Shown here piece after piece: positions 8,374-17,072 of a DNA stretch of 64,000 bases (its first letter is position 1; the number at the start of each line of letters is the position of its first letter). The stretch is taken from positions 1 through 64,000 of the forward strand of contig NZ_RCNR01000002.1 in assembly GCF_009725985.1 (NCBI RefSeq), given 5' to 3'. The DNA comes from Zobellia amurskyensis. Its GTDB lineage: Bacteria; Bacteroidota; Bacteroidia; Flavobacteriales; Flavobacteriaceae. The position numbers and the translations under genes were made by a program. The notes under the pieces were generated by a model. The model saw nothing but the letters and a program-made list of their open reading frames with translations, searched no databases and had not been told where the DNA came from.

Positions 8374-11283
8374 TTAGGCCAGCGCATTTTTTAAAATGGT
8401 TACCGGATGCAAGGCCTTTCGTTGGGTTCCATCATATATTTGATGTCTACAGCTGGTTCCGTTTGCTGAAATAATAGTATCCTCTGGCGATTTTCTTACG
8501 GATGGGAAAAGCTTTAATTCGCCCACTTTCATACTTACCTCATAATGTTCTTTTTCATATCCAAAAGAACCCGCCATGCCACAACAACCTGAACTAATAA
8601 TGGAAACTTTATAGTTTTCCGGAAGGTTCAGTACATCAAAAGTCACCTTTTGGTTACTCAAAGCTTTTTGGTGACAGTGCGCATGAATCTTAACGGTTTT
8701 AGCTTCTTTGGTAAACAAATCTGCCGTGATTTCTTTTTTCTGTATTTCTGCGGCTAAAAACTCTTCCAATAGAAAAGAGTTGACCGCGATAGCATTTGTC
8801 GTTTCGGAATCTTGTGAAAACCGCTTATACTCGTCACGGAAAGTCAAAACTGCTGATGGCTCCAAACCAATAACAGGAAGACCGTTAGCAGCAAACTCTT
8901 TCAGCTTAGGAATATTGGCCATGGCTAATTTTTTAGCCTGCTTTAAAAAGCCTTTTGATAAATAGGTTCTACCGCTTTCAGCATAAAAAAGCTGTACATC
9001 ATAGCCTAGTTTGGTAAGTACCTCAATAGCATCTTTACCTAATTCAATATCTAGGAATTGACTAAACTCATCTATATATAAAACAACTTTTTGTCTTGTT
9101 ATAGTGTGCTTGTTTTTAAATGATTGTAGGTAATTATCAAAATTAAAGCTATAAACTTTTGGCAGGCTTCTTTCTGGAGCAACACCTGCGGATTTTTTTA
9201 ATAAACCCCCAAAGAATTTTGAATCGTATACGGCATTGGTCAATCCTGGCATTTTACTGCCCAACTTGTTGAATGTAGTGTTGTAAGCGAATAATTTACC
9301 GCGTAGTGGGTAGCCGTTCGCTTCTTGATATTGATATAAAAACTCCGCTTTCAACGTTGCTACATCTACATTACTAGGGCACTCTGTGGCACAAGCTTTA
9401 CAACTTAAACAAAGATCAAAAACCTCTTTAAGTTCCTTCTGGTCAAACTTATTTTTTTGCTCTCCTGTAGTTAAATATTCACGGAGCGCATTTGCTCTAC
9501 CTCTAGTGGTATGTTTTTCATCTCGGGTGGCATGAAAACTTGGGCACATAGCTCCCGCCGCATGTTCAGTTTTTCGGCAATCACCACCTCCGTTACATTT
9601 CTCGGTAGCTTTTAGTATGCCTTCACTATCGGAAAAATCTAATAGTGTTTTTATTTCTGGTTCCTTGCGATCTACTTCATAACGAAGTGATTCGTCCATT
9701 GGGTAGGCATCCACAATTTTACCAGGGTTAAAAATACCTTCAGGGTCAAAATAGGATTTTATCCTTCTTAATAACTGATAGTTTTCCTCGCCTATCATTA
9801 AAGGAATAAACTCGGCACGAACAATACCATCACCATGCTCACCACTAAATGAACCTTTATATTTTTTTGTCAGTTTAGCTACATCCGTAGTAATATCCCT
9901 AAACATAACCACGTCATCTGTCTTCTTTAGGTTTAAGATAGGTCTGAGGTGCAACTCCCCTGCTCCTGCATGGGCATAGTACACAGCGGACTGCTTATAG
10001 CCATCCATAATTTTTGTGAACTCACCTATAAAATCCTTTAAATCGGCCACGGCAACTGCCGTGTCTTCAATACAGGCCACCGCTTTGCGGTCACCCACCA
10101 TATTTCCGAGGAGTCCTAAACCGGCTTTACGAAGAATAACGGCTTTATTTACATCATCACCTCTTAATATAGCTTCCGAATAGCTTAGGCCAGAAGCTTT
10201 TGCCGTTAGCAACAGCGCATCAATTTGTCTCTGAAGGTCTTCTTGGGTATGTGCTTTAACCTCTAACATCAAAAGCGCAGCAGGATCTCCATCAACAAAA
10301 AACCGATTCTTTAATTGCTCACGGTTATTCTTTGTGCAGTCAAGAATTACCCTGTCCATCATCTCACAAAGATGTAAATCATGCTCCATTACCGGAGCAA
10401 CGTCAGACAGGCAGTCTTCCAAAGTTTTGTAATGAGTTACCACCATGGCGGAAAACTTGGGTGGTAAATCGTCTAATTGAAAAGTTATTTCTGTAGTAAA
10501 AGCTAAAGTACCTTCGCTTCCGCTCAATAGCTTACAGACATTAATTTTTTCATCGGTACCGCCAAATACATTGCTATTCAATAATTCGTCTACTGCGTAA
10601 CCTGTATTTCTTCTATGAATCTCTGGTTTTGGAAATTCTTCAAAAATGCGTTCTTGTACTTCCTTTGGGGATAACTCTTTATGGATTTCTCTATATATGG
10701 TACCTTCTAAGGTGTTTAGACTTTTTTTCTCTTCAAATTCAGATACGGTAAGCGCTTTAAACTCTACTTCATTACCATCTGACAATACTGTCTTAAGTGA
10801 GACTATTTTTTCACGTGTAATACCATATTTTATAGAGGTAGTTCCGGACGAATTGTTTCCAACCATACCTCCAACCATACAGCGGTTGGCCGTTGAAGTA
10901 TTTGGCCCAAAAAACAAGCCGTAAGGAGATAGGTACTGGTTCAGCTCATCCCGAATAACACCGGGTTGTACCGTTACCTGCTTCTTTGTTTCATCTAGGC
11001 TAACAATTTTAGTAAAGTGCTTGGATGTGTCCACTACAATACCTTCACCCACTACTTGGCCTGCCAAAGACGTACCTGCGGTACGGGGAATAAGACCAAT
11101 TTTATGCTTATTTGCAAAATGAACTAAAGTCTGGAGGTCTTTAATCGTTTCGGGGAAAGTAACAGCTGTAGGAATTTTTCTATATACAGAAGCATCGGTA
11201 GCGTACAAGGTTTTTGTTAAACTATCCGATAAAACACGACCTTGCAGTGAACTAGCTAATTCTTGAAGTAAATTTTTATTCAA
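8374..11283 (-). CDS. FAD-linked oxidase with Fe-S and CCG domains (YdiJ/D-2-hydroxyacid dehydrogenase type)
   Basis: A 969-residue fusion that oxidises a D-2-hydroxyacid (D-lactate or D-2-hydroxyglutarate) and passes electrons to the respiratory chain. The N-terminal half is a PCMH-type FAD domain (P-R-T-A-G-T-S-L-A-G-Q near residue 60) plus a FAD-oxidase C-terminal domain ending in G-E-H-G-D-G and P-E-G-I-F-N-P-G-K-I. The middle carries Cys-rich Fe-S ligands including C-L-S-C-K-A-C-A-T-E-C-P near 630. The C-terminus has CCG-type motifs (H-C-H-Q-K-A-L and S-S-G-C-C-G-M-A-G-S-F-G-Y-E). The domain order matches E. coli YdiJ (~1018 residues). No transporter or regulator lies adjacent, so the exact substrate is open. 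Confidence 0.88.
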   Translation of the reverse strand: MNKNLLQELASSLQGRVLSDSLTKTLYATDASVYRKIPTAVTFPETIKDLQTLVHFANKHKIGLIPRTAGTSLAGQVVGEGIVVDTSKHFTKIVSLDETKKQVTVQPGVIRDELNQYLSPYGLFFGPNTSTANRCMVGGMVGNNSSGTTSIKYGITREKIVSLKTVLSDGNEVEFKALTVSEFEEKKSLNTLEGTIYREIHKELSPKEVQERIFEEFPKPEIHRRNTGYAVDELLNSNVFGGTDEKINVCKLLSGSEGTLAFTTEITFQLDDLPPKFSAMVVTHYKTLEDCLSDVAPVMEHDLHLCEMMDRVILDCTKNNREQLKNRFFVDGDPAALLMLEVKAHTQEDLQRQIDALLLTAKASGLSYSEAILRGDDVNKAVILRKAGLGLLGNMVGDRKAVACIEDTAVAVADLKDFIGEFTKIMDGYKQSAVYYAHAGAGELHLRPILNLKKTDDVVMFRDITTDVAKLTKKYKGSFSGEHGDGIVRAEFIPLMIGEENYQLLRRIKSYFDPEGIFNPGKIVDAYPMDESLRYEVDRKEPEIKTLLDFSDSEGILKATEKCNGGGDCRKTEHAAGAMCPSFHATRDEKHTTRGRANALREYLTTGEQKNKFDQKELKEVFDLCLSCKACATECPSNVDVATLKAEFLYQYQEANGYPLRGKLFAYNTTFNKLGSKMPGLTNAVYDSKFFGGLLKKSAGVAPERSLPKVYSFNFDNYLQSFKNKHTITRQKVVLYIDEFSQFLDIELGKDAIEVLTKLGYDVQLFYAESGRTYLSKGFLKQAKKLAMANIPKLKEFAANGLPVIGLEPSAVLTFRDEYKRFSQDSETTNAIAVNSFLLEEFLAAEIQKKEITADLFTKEAKTVKIHAHCHQKALSNQKVTFDVLNLPENYKVSIISSGCCGMAGSFGYEKEHYEVSMKVGELKLFPSVRKSPEDTIISANGTSCRHQIYDGTQRKALHPVTILKNALA

Positions 11284-11370
11284 CGGTAAACAATTTAGAA
11301 CGCTAAATTAAGTTTTTATGCTTGAAAGGCGAACGTAAAACGCTTTTTTAGAACCAAAAATCACAAGAAT

Positions 11371-11889
11371 ATGAAAAAATGGAAATTTTTATTTTTTATT
11401 TGCTTTAGCCTCACCGTACTTTCCCTTCAGGCCCAAGAAATTGCAGACAACGCACTAGGTTTAAGGCTTGGTGACAGCGATGGTTTCGGTGCCGAAATCT
11501 CTTATCAAAAATCTATTGGCCGTTATACACGAGCAGAAATTGATCTAGGTTATCGCGATAGTCGCGAGTTTGATGCCGTAAAACTGACCGGTGTTTACCA
11601 GTGGGTATATGAGATTGACAAAGGATTTAACTGGTTTTATGGCGCCGGTGGAGGTCTTGGAAGTGTAGATTTTTCTCCCGTACCGAATAGAAACAACCCA
11701 ACTATTGCCGAGGATCCGGATGGCGGACTTTTTGTTTTTATTGCCGGTGATGTGGGTGTGGAATATAATCCAGACCTGCCCATTGTAGTTTCGTTAGATT
11801 TTAGACCGGAACTAGGCCTTTTAGGATATAAGAATTTTGATAACAAGTTCAATTTTGACATTGCATTGGGCATACGTTACCAGTTCTAA
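11371..11889 (+). CDS. Exported beta-barrel-like protein of unknown function
   Basis: A 172-residue protein with a signal peptide (M-K-K-W-K-F then a hydrophobic stretch, cleavage likely after L-Q-A-Q-E). The mature part has alternating hydrophobic/polar strands separated by Gly/Asp-rich turns and ends in Q-F after I-R-Y. The terminal aromatic residue and strand pattern suggest a small outer-membrane beta-barrel. No specific family is recognised. A good terminator follows it. Confidence 0.6.
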   Translation: MKKWKFLFFICFSLTVLSLQAQEIADNALGLRLGDSDGFGAEISYQKSIGRYTRAEIDLGYRDSREFDAVKLTGVYQWVYEIDKGFNWFYGAGGGLGSVDFSPVPNRNNPTIAEDPDGGLFVFIAGDVGVEYNPDLPIVVSLDFRPELGLLGYKNFDNKFNFDIALGIRYQF

Positions 11890-11914
11890 AACAATAAATA
11901 GGAATACTCTTCTA

Positions 11915-11948
11915 AGCTCTTGACTCATAATGTTAAGGGCTTTTTTTT
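11915..11948 (+). terminator. Rho-independent terminator
   Basis: Stem AGCTCTTGAC / GTTAAGGGCT (ten pairs, two of them G-T) with a 7-base loop, followed by eight T. It lies 26 bases after the stop of the barrel-like protein gene. Confidence 0.75.
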
Positions 11949-11963
11949 GTACCGATATATACC

Positions 11964-11971
11964 TACATTTG
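11964..11971 (+). promoter_or_regulatory. -7 promoter element (TACATTTG) of the TlpA-like gene
   Basis: Exact TAnnTTTG match ending 20 bases before the ATG at 11992, just after the preceding terminator. Confidence 0.55.
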
Positions 11972-11991
11972 CCCAATCTTAAATAAAAGGA

Positions 11992-13110
11992 ATGAAAAAA
12001 GTAGTATTGTCAGTTTGTATCTTACTAGGTTTAATAGCCTGTAACCAAAAACCCGAGGGGTTTAACTTTAAAGGAAATATCACTGGTGAAGTTGAAAACG
12101 GAACAAAAGTATTTCTAAAAGCTATGGGCGACAATGGTCAGCCTGTGGATATCGATACCACAACTGTAGAGAACGGAACGTTTGTTTTTACAGGTAAAGC
12201 GGATATGCCAGAAATGCATTACGTCTTTGTGGACAAACTGATGGGCTATACTGCTGTAATCTTGGAAAATGGAGATATAGAGCTTAAGGCTCAAAAAGAT
12301 AGCTTAGGTTTTGCTACCGTAAAAGGATCAAAGCAAAACGAAGTGTTCATGGATTATATGGACCGATCTAAAAAGATAACTGCCCAAGCACAATCTATAC
12401 AACAGGATATGCAAAAGGCAGATGAAGCTACAGCCAATTCACTTCGTGATGAAATGGTAGAGCTTCAAGACGAGTACAAAAACTTTGAGTTAACGTATAT
12501 TAAAGAACATCCAGATGCACTTATTTCTGTTCTATTGATTGATAGAGCTATTGGTGCACGTGCGGTAACTGCTGAAGAGGCACAGGCTATGTATGATGGC
12601 CTTTCACCTGAAATAAAGAAAACTAAGGCAGCAACTTCGGTTTCAGAGAAACTGGATGCTCAAAAGAAAGCTGAAGAAAACCAAAAGAGTACAGCTATAG
12701 GTGCTAAAGCTCCTGCTTTTACAGCTCCTACTCCAGATGGTAAGGAATTGGCACTTGCCGATGCTTTGGGAAAAGTTACTTTAATCGACTTTTGGGCCGC
12801 GTGGTGCAAGCCTTGTCGTGCTGAGAACCCCAATGTGGTAAGTGTTTATGAGAAGTACCATGACAAAGGTTTGAACATTATTGGTGTTTCTTTGGATAAA
12901 ACTGGCGATGCTTGGAAAAAAGCCATTGCCGATGACGGTTTAACTTGGAACCAAGTTTCTAACCTTGCTTATTTTAACGACCCAATTGCCAAGTTGTATA
13001 ATGTAGATGCTATTCCTGCTGCTTTCTTACTGGATGAGAATGGTATCATCATTGCTAAAAACTTGAGAGGTCCTGCTTTAGAGCAGAAAGTTGCCGAACT
13101 ACTTAAATAA
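11992..13110 (+). CDS. TlpA-like thioredoxin-fold lipoprotein with N-terminal DUF4369-like domain
   Basis: A 372-residue predicted lipoprotein (lipobox L-I-A-C, Cys17) anchored on the periplasmic face of a membrane. Residues about 25-120 form a beta-rich DUF4369-like domain common in Bacteroidota. A helical linker spans 125-230. The C-terminus is an AhpC/TSA-thioredoxin domain with W-A-A-W-C-K-P-C-R-A-E-N-P (Cys272, Cys275) and the cis-Pro loop I-P-A-A-F-L-L. It likely reduces disulfides in exported proteins or supports cytochrome c maturation. No partner gene lies beside it, so the client is unknown. It has its own promoter element and terminator. Confidence 0.88.
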   Translation: MKKVVLSVCILLGLIACNQKPEGFNFKGNITGEVENGTKVFLKAMGDNGQPVDIDTTTVENGTFVFTGKADMPEMHYVFVDKLMGYTAVILENGDIELKAQKDSLGFATVKGSKQNEVFMDYMDRSKKITAQAQSIQQDMQKADEATANSLRDEMVELQDEYKNFELTYIKEHPDALISVLLIDRAIGARAVTAEEAQAMYDGLSPEIKKTKAATSVSEKLDAQKKAEENQKSTAIGAKAPAFTAPTPDGKELALADALGKVTLIDFWAAWCKPCRAENPNVVSVYEKYHDKGLNIIGVSLDKTGDAWKKAIADDGLTWNQVSNLAYFNDPIAKLYNVDAIPAAFLLDENGIIIAKNLRGPALEQKVAELLK

Positions 13111-13130
13111 AAGAATACAGATAATTAAAA

Positions 13131-13167
13131 AGCCCCGAGCGGATTTCCGTTCGGGGCTTTTTTTATT
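13131..13167. terminator. Bidirectional terminator between convergent genes
   Basis: Stem AGCCCCGAGCGG / CCGTTCGGGGCT (12 pairs, one G-T) around a four-base ATTT loop. A run of T follows on the plus side and a short A run precedes it. It serves the TlpA-like gene and probably the LVIVD gene facing it. Confidence 0.9.
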
Positions 13168-13180
13168 TGAATAAGAGTGT

Positions 13181-14818
13181 TTAGAACTTGTTTCTAACAT
13201 CTTTGAACTCACCAATAACGGTGGCACTCCCTAATTTTTTCACACTACCGAATACATTGGCTTCAGAATCATCTCCTATAAACTCTAGCGTTGCACCATC
13301 GTTAAGAATGATATCTCCATAAACCGTTAAGTTTCCTTCAATTCTTAGGGTTGCATCCTTGTTAACCGTAATGTTCTTTCGTTTGTTGTTTCTTCCTATG
13401 TACAACGTACCGTTCATTTCGAACAAACCATCACTATTAATATAGCTACTGTTGTTTACCGCCCAAGTACCACATAGTAATAAAGAACCGTTTACGTTAA
13501 CTGAATTAAAGTACTTAGATCCTTTAAATTCTTTGGTTTCTCCTTGGTTTACTGAAAGGTTTGCACTCCCGGAGTAATAGGATAAATTAGAACAACGAGC
13601 TTCTAAACTTTGATCAGGTCTGTTTAGTTTAACAATCTGAAGTCCGGCTTTACCAGAGGCTGCAAAAATATAATCGCCTTTAGAGGCTACATAATTAATT
13701 GACCCGTCTAGGTCAACAACACCAATAATATTGGTTTGTCCATCTTTTTCTTCTGACAAACATAAACCGGCACCACCATTGGCCATAAGCAACACATCTT
13801 CATTGATCGCTACAGCATTGGTTACGATATTTTGGGTTTCAGTTCCTTCAGGGTTTAATAAAATTGGAATGTATTCTACTAGGTCACCACTGGTCACGTT
13901 GTACACTCCGGCTCCTTTAGACCCTTCGGAAACATATATTTTATCCCCAGATAAATCAAGGGTTCTTTTACTGTTATCACCAAAATCCGAGCTAATAGCT
14001 ATCTCTTTGGTTACGGTAAAGTTTTTGTCCATGATGCTAACGCCTTGGCTGGCGTCCAACACAGCAATAGTTCCATTGTTTTGTGCTACTGAACGTAAAT
14101 CAGAAAAAGAAACATCATTTTGAGTAGAAAGGTCAGAGACCTTATAAGACGTTAATAAACCATCTTTACCACTGGTGACTAAAACTCCGGTGGAAGATAC
14201 TTTAACATCATTTGCGGTAAAACCTTCTTGGAAACCGTAGGTTAACTCACCACTTACGTCAAGTCTACCATTAGAAGCCGGTATCTTAACTACAAAAGAG
14301 TTTGCCGTAGCTCTAACCGATTTTTCGGAATCTACACCACCAACGGCATATACATAACCATTATCATAAGCAATGGAATTGATGTCTGCATTGGAATAGT
14401 ATAATCTAGACGTTACTTGTGGGTTGTTAGGATCACTAACATCTATAATGTCAATACCACCTGCGTAACCATCTTCTACCGTATTATAAGATACATACGC
14501 GTAATCTCCATCTACGTCTACATGAGAGGCCGTAAGGTTTTCCGCTCCGCTATAAGAAGGTGGGTCTACACGGGCAATTAAGGTTAACGGATAATCCCCC
14601 GCCATTTCTTCACCCGTTTTTGAGGTTTTACCAGTAGTTCCGTCCGTAAGATTAATTTGTAAAACACCAGCATCATCATAAAGAATACTGTTTTCGAGTA
14701 CAGATTCTTTGCCTTCAAGAGAAATATTGTCTTCGGTGTCACTAAAAACTGTGGTCTCATCACTACAAGAAGTAGCAAGTGCAACAGCCGCAAATGCGGC
14801 AAGGGTAAGTCTTTTCAT
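13181..14818 (-). CDS. LVIVD-repeat lipoprotein with C-terminal beta-helix-like tail
   Basis: A 545-residue lipoprotein (T-S-C lipobox, Cys18). Residues about 75-400 contain LVIVD-type repeats, a beta-propeller-like surface domain, seen as G-G-I-D-I-I-D-V-S-D-P-N-N-P-Q-V near residue 125 and G-L-Q-I-V-K-L-N-R-P near 393. The last ~130 residues change character. They show short repeating units (N-G-S-L-L-L-C-G-T, N-G-T-L-Y-I-G, E-G-N-L-T-V-Y-G-D, N-D-G-A-T-L-E-F-I-G-D) like a bactofilin or right-handed beta-helix. The role is probably at the cell surface, perhaps adhesive or structural, but is not established. A possible minus-strand -7 element (TATTTTTG) lies at 14865-14872. Confidence 0.75.
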   Translation of the reverse strand: MKRLTLAAFAAVALATSCSDETTVFSDTEDNISLEGKESVLENSILYDDAGVLQINLTDGTTGKTSKTGEEMAGDYPLTLIARVDPPSYSGAENLTASHVDVDGDYAYVSYNTVEDGYAGGIDIIDVSDPNNPQVTSRLYYSNADINSIAYDNGYVYAVGGVDSEKSVRATANSFVVKIPASNGRLDVSGELTYGFQEGFTANDVKVSSTGVLVTSGKDGLLTSYKVSDLSTQNDVSFSDLRSVAQNNGTIAVLDASQGVSIMDKNFTVTKEIAISSDFGDNSKRTLDLSGDKIYVSEGSKGAGVYNVTSGDLVEYIPILLNPEGTETQNIVTNAVAINEDVLLMANGGAGLCLSEEKDGQTNIIGVVDLDGSINYVASKGDYIFAASGKAGLQIVKLNRPDQSLEARCSNLSYYSGSANLSVNQGETKEFKGSKYFNSVNVNGSLLLCGTWAVNNSSYINSDGLFEMNGTLYIGRNNKRKNITVNKDATLRIEGNLTVYGDIILNDGATLEFIGDDSEANVFGSVKKLGSATVIGEFKDVRNKF

Positions 14819-14876
14819 TATAAGTAGGTTTAAAAGCTATTAGATTTGGGTTCTAACAGAACGTCAAAAATACGTT

Positions 14877-14890
14877 CAAGTGTATACTTG
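14877..14890. promoter_or_regulatory. Inverted repeat upstream of the LVIVD gene
   Basis: CAAGT-GTAT-ACTTG lies about 60 bases upstream of the LVIVD start, beside a -7-like element. It could be an operator. The arms are only 5 bases, so chance is a real alternative. Confidence 0.25.
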
Positions 14891-15000
14891 AATCTATTTT
14901 TTTCGATGAATTACCTATATAATGGGCTTTTCTTTACTTTTTATCGAAATATTTAGGGGTCAACTAGGAGTTTTATTAAGGAATATCGATAAACGGTAAC

Positions 15001-15651
15001 TTAGATTTTACCAAGTTTAGCCATTATTAAAAGTATAATAATAGGTAACGCTAACAAGCCTACCATGAGTGGCTCATTTACTAGTAATTCAGGCATAAAT
15101 AAAAGTGTACTTGCATAACCGCCAATGGCACCACCAAAATGCGCTGTGTGACCAATATTACCCATTCGGCTTTTCATTCCGTAAATGGAATACAATAGAT
15201 AACCAATACCAAAAACATAGGCAGGAACCGGCAGGGGAATGAACATAATACCCAGTTGCATATTAGGTTGAAGCAATATTGCAGCGTATAAGACTCCGGT
15301 TACGGCACCACTTGCTCCTACTGCACTATAGTGAGGTTCATTTTTATGAAAGAACATAGCTAAAAGGCTACCTGCAAGTAAACTAATGAAATAGACAGCT
15401 ATAAATTTTCCGGACCCGAACCAGTTTACAACTACTGGGGCGAAAAAATAAAGCGTAAACATATTAAAGAAAAGGTGGGCAATATCTACATGTAAAAAAC
15501 CAGAAGTAAGCATACGGTCTTTCTGACCTGCCTGAATCTGGCCAATACCAAATTTGTAACGTTCAAAGAAAGCGGTATCGTTAAATCCTTTTAAAGAGAC
15601 TAAAATATTGGCAGCGATTACCACGATGGTGGCAATATCTAGGTTGTTCAT
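15001..15651 (-). CDS. Rhomboid-family intramembrane serine protease
   Basis: A 216-residue membrane protein with about six transmembrane helices that cleaves substrates inside the membrane. The catalytic Ser is in G-A-S-G-A-V-T-G near residue 114 and the catalytic His in G-H-T-A-H-F-G-G-A-I-G-G near residues 168-172. The early L1-loop motif, seen as M-L-T-S-G-F-L-H-V-D-I-A-H-L-F-F-N-M, is also present. The substrate is unknown. Its promoter region is shared with the divergent acyltransferase gene. Confidence 0.92.
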   Translation of the reverse strand: MNNLDIATIVVIAANILVSLKGFNDTAFFERYKFGIGQIQAGQKDRMLTSGFLHVDIAHLFFNMFTLYFFAPVVVNWFGSGKFIAVYFISLLAGSLLAMFFHKNEPHYSAVGASGAVTGVLYAAILLQPNMQLGIMFIPLPVPAYVFGIGYLLYSIYGMKSRMGNIGHTAHFGGAIGGYASTLLFMPELLVNEPLMVGLLALPIIILLIMAKLGKI

Positions 15652-15672
15652 AGAGTGCAGTTAATTTCGGTT

Positions 15673-15690
15673 CAAATATAGTTATATTTG
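15673..15690. promoter_or_regulatory. Divergent pair of -7 elements (rhomboid / acyltransferase)
   Basis: CAAATATA at 15673-15680 reads TATATTTG on the minus strand, 22 bases before the rhomboid start. TATATTTG at 15683-15690 is on the plus strand, 19 bases before the acyltransferase start. Both match TAnnTTTG, so the two promoters are back to back within 18 bases. No good -33 boxes are visible. Confidence 0.5.
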
Positions 15691-15708
15691 CCTACTTAAA
15701 AGGTTTTC

Positions 15709-16596
15709 ATGCAGTTGCTTGTTTTTATTTTGGTCTATCCATTGTTGTGGTTGATTTCCATACTTCCCTATCGGCTTTTTTATGGATTTTCAGATTTTGT
15801 TTTCTTTTGGGTGTATCATGTAGTTGGTTACCGGAAAAAGGTAGTGCAGCACAACTTGGAATTGGTCTTCCCTCACAAGACCCCATCGGAAATAAAAGAC
15901 ATTCAAAAGAAATTTTATCACCATATGTGCGATATCTTCTTGGAGATGGTAAAAACAATGAGTCTTTCCAAAGAGGCCGTAAAGAAGCGCTATACGGTCA
16001 AGAATATAGAGGTCTTACAGGAAATTGAAAAAGATAATAGTATTCTGGTAGTCTGCTCTCATTATGCCAATTGGGAATGGAATGTGAGTATGAATAACTA
16101 TGTAGAGTCTAAGGGCTATGCCGTGTATCAAAAGGTAAGCAATTCTTATTTTGATCGATGGATTAAAAAAGTCCGTGCTCGTTGGAATACGACCCTTATT
16201 ACAAAAGAAGAAACTGCTAAGACCGTATTGCTGAATTACAAGAATAACGTAAAGGGAATTTTTGGTATGGTAAGCGACCAATCTCCCCAACGTAGTCGGG
16301 CGCACTATTGGACCGAATTTATGGGCGTAAAAGTACCCGTTATTAATGGAGCCGAAACTTTAGCACGTAAAATGGACCTTGCCGTAGTTTTTTTAAAGGT
16401 GTCAAAAATTAAGAGAGGATATTATAGTGCCGAATTTATTCCGATTACTACTGGAGGACGTTCAACTGAAAAAAATGAAATTACTGATACATTCTTGCGC
16501 TTGGCAGAACAGCAAATAAGGGAAAAACCTGAATACTACTTGTGGACGCACAGGCGTTGGAAACATAAGGACAAGGTTCCTGTGGAGTTTCAGTAA
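15709..16596 (+). CDS. LpxL/HtrB-type lipid A acyltransferase
   Basis: A 295-residue late acyltransferase expected to add a secondary fatty acid to lipid A, or a related acyl chain, at the inner membrane. It has an N-terminal membrane anchor, the H-Y-A-N-W-E-W motif near residue 118 (the HX4E active-site pair), Q-S-P-Q-R-S-R-A-H-Y near 187, N-G-A-E-T-L-A-R near 210, and a C-terminal Y-L-W-T-H-R-R-W-K. Length and motif order fit the family. The LpxL/LpxM branch cannot be separated by eye. It ends just before the tandem repeat array. Confidence 0.88.
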   Translation: MQLLVFILVYPLLWLISILPYRLFYGFSDFVFFWVYHVVGYRKKVVQHNLELVFPHKTPSEIKDIQKKFYHHMCDIFLEMVKTMSLSKEAVKKRYTVKNIEVLQEIEKDNSILVVCSHYANWEWNVSMNNYVESKGYAVYQKVSNSYFDRWIKKVRARWNTTLITKEETAKTVLLNYKNNVKGIFGMVSDQSPQRSRAHYWTEFMGVKVPVINGAETLARKMDLAVVFLKVSKIKRGYYSAEFIPITTGGRSTEKNEITDTFLRLAEQQIREKPEYYLWTHRRWKHKDKVPVEFQ

Positions 16597-16600
16597 CCCT

Positions 16601-16921
16601 CTTCCTTCGACTGCGCTCAGGAAGGCGTTACTTCAATTAAGCGAGAATTTTTTTAAAGTACTTCGCTCAGGAAGGTGTTACTTCAACTACATGAGAATGT
16701 TTTTAAAGTACTGTGTTTAGGAAGGTGTTACTTCAATTAAGTGAGAATCTTTTTTTAGCTGACTGTACTCAGGAAGGTTTTGCTTCAATTAAGTGAGAAT
16801 TTTTTTAAAGTACTGCGCTCAGGAAGGCGTTACTTCAACTACATGAGAATCTTTTTAACCGACTGCGCTTAGGAAGGTGATCTTAACTAACATGAATCAT
16901 CTGAAATAGGACTGCAGTCAG
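16601..16921. repeat. ~50-bp tandem repeat array (about six units)
   Basis: Head-to-tail units begin with GAAGG at 16621, 16671, 16721, 16773, 16823 and 16873. Most are 50 bases, one is 52, and the last is degenerate. Each reads roughly GAAGGYGTTACTTCAAYTA, then RTGAGAAT, a T run, AAAGTACT and GCGCTCAG. A partial unit core (16604-16620) precedes the first. The period is not a multiple of three and the frames are broken, so the array is non-coding. Units are contiguous with no unique spacers, so it is not CRISPR. It fills the gap between the acyltransferase gene and glmM. Confidence 0.85.
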
Positions 16922-16982
16922 TAAAGCCTAAGTTAAATCAGCTGTGGTCTTGGTAAAGTATTTCTCGGTTAAACATAAAAAT

Positions 16983-17030
16983 GCTCGGAATGAAAATGAG
17001 AAGAATCTCAATCATTCCGAGCGTTTTGTT
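16983..17030. terminator. Bidirectional terminator hairpin
   Basis: Outer stem GCTCGGAATGA / TCATTCCGAGC (11 pairs) encloses a small inner stem TGAG/CTCA. GTTTTGTT follows on the plus side and AAAAA precedes it, giving T5 on the minus strand. It probably ends glmM transcription and any read-through of the repeat array. Confidence 0.8.
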
Positions 17031-17043
17031 ATTAAGCACCTCC

Positions 17044-17060
17044 CTGAGCGCAGTCGAAGG
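17044..17060. repeat. 17-bp inverted copy of the array core
   Basis: CTGAGCGCAGTCGAAGG is the exact reverse complement of CCTTCGACTGCGCTCAG at 16604-16620. The two copies therefore flank the tandem array and the terminator in inverted orientation, about 430 bases apart. Confidence 0.8.
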
Positions 17061-17072
17061 GCGGTGCTAATT

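Noticed and set aside
16601-16921. The tandem array as a CRISPR
   Set aside because: The 50-base units are contiguous with no unique spacers, and no cas genes are present.
16597-17040. Coding sequence in the repeat region
   Set aside because: The period of 50 is not a multiple of three, one unit is 52 bases, and all frames are interrupted.
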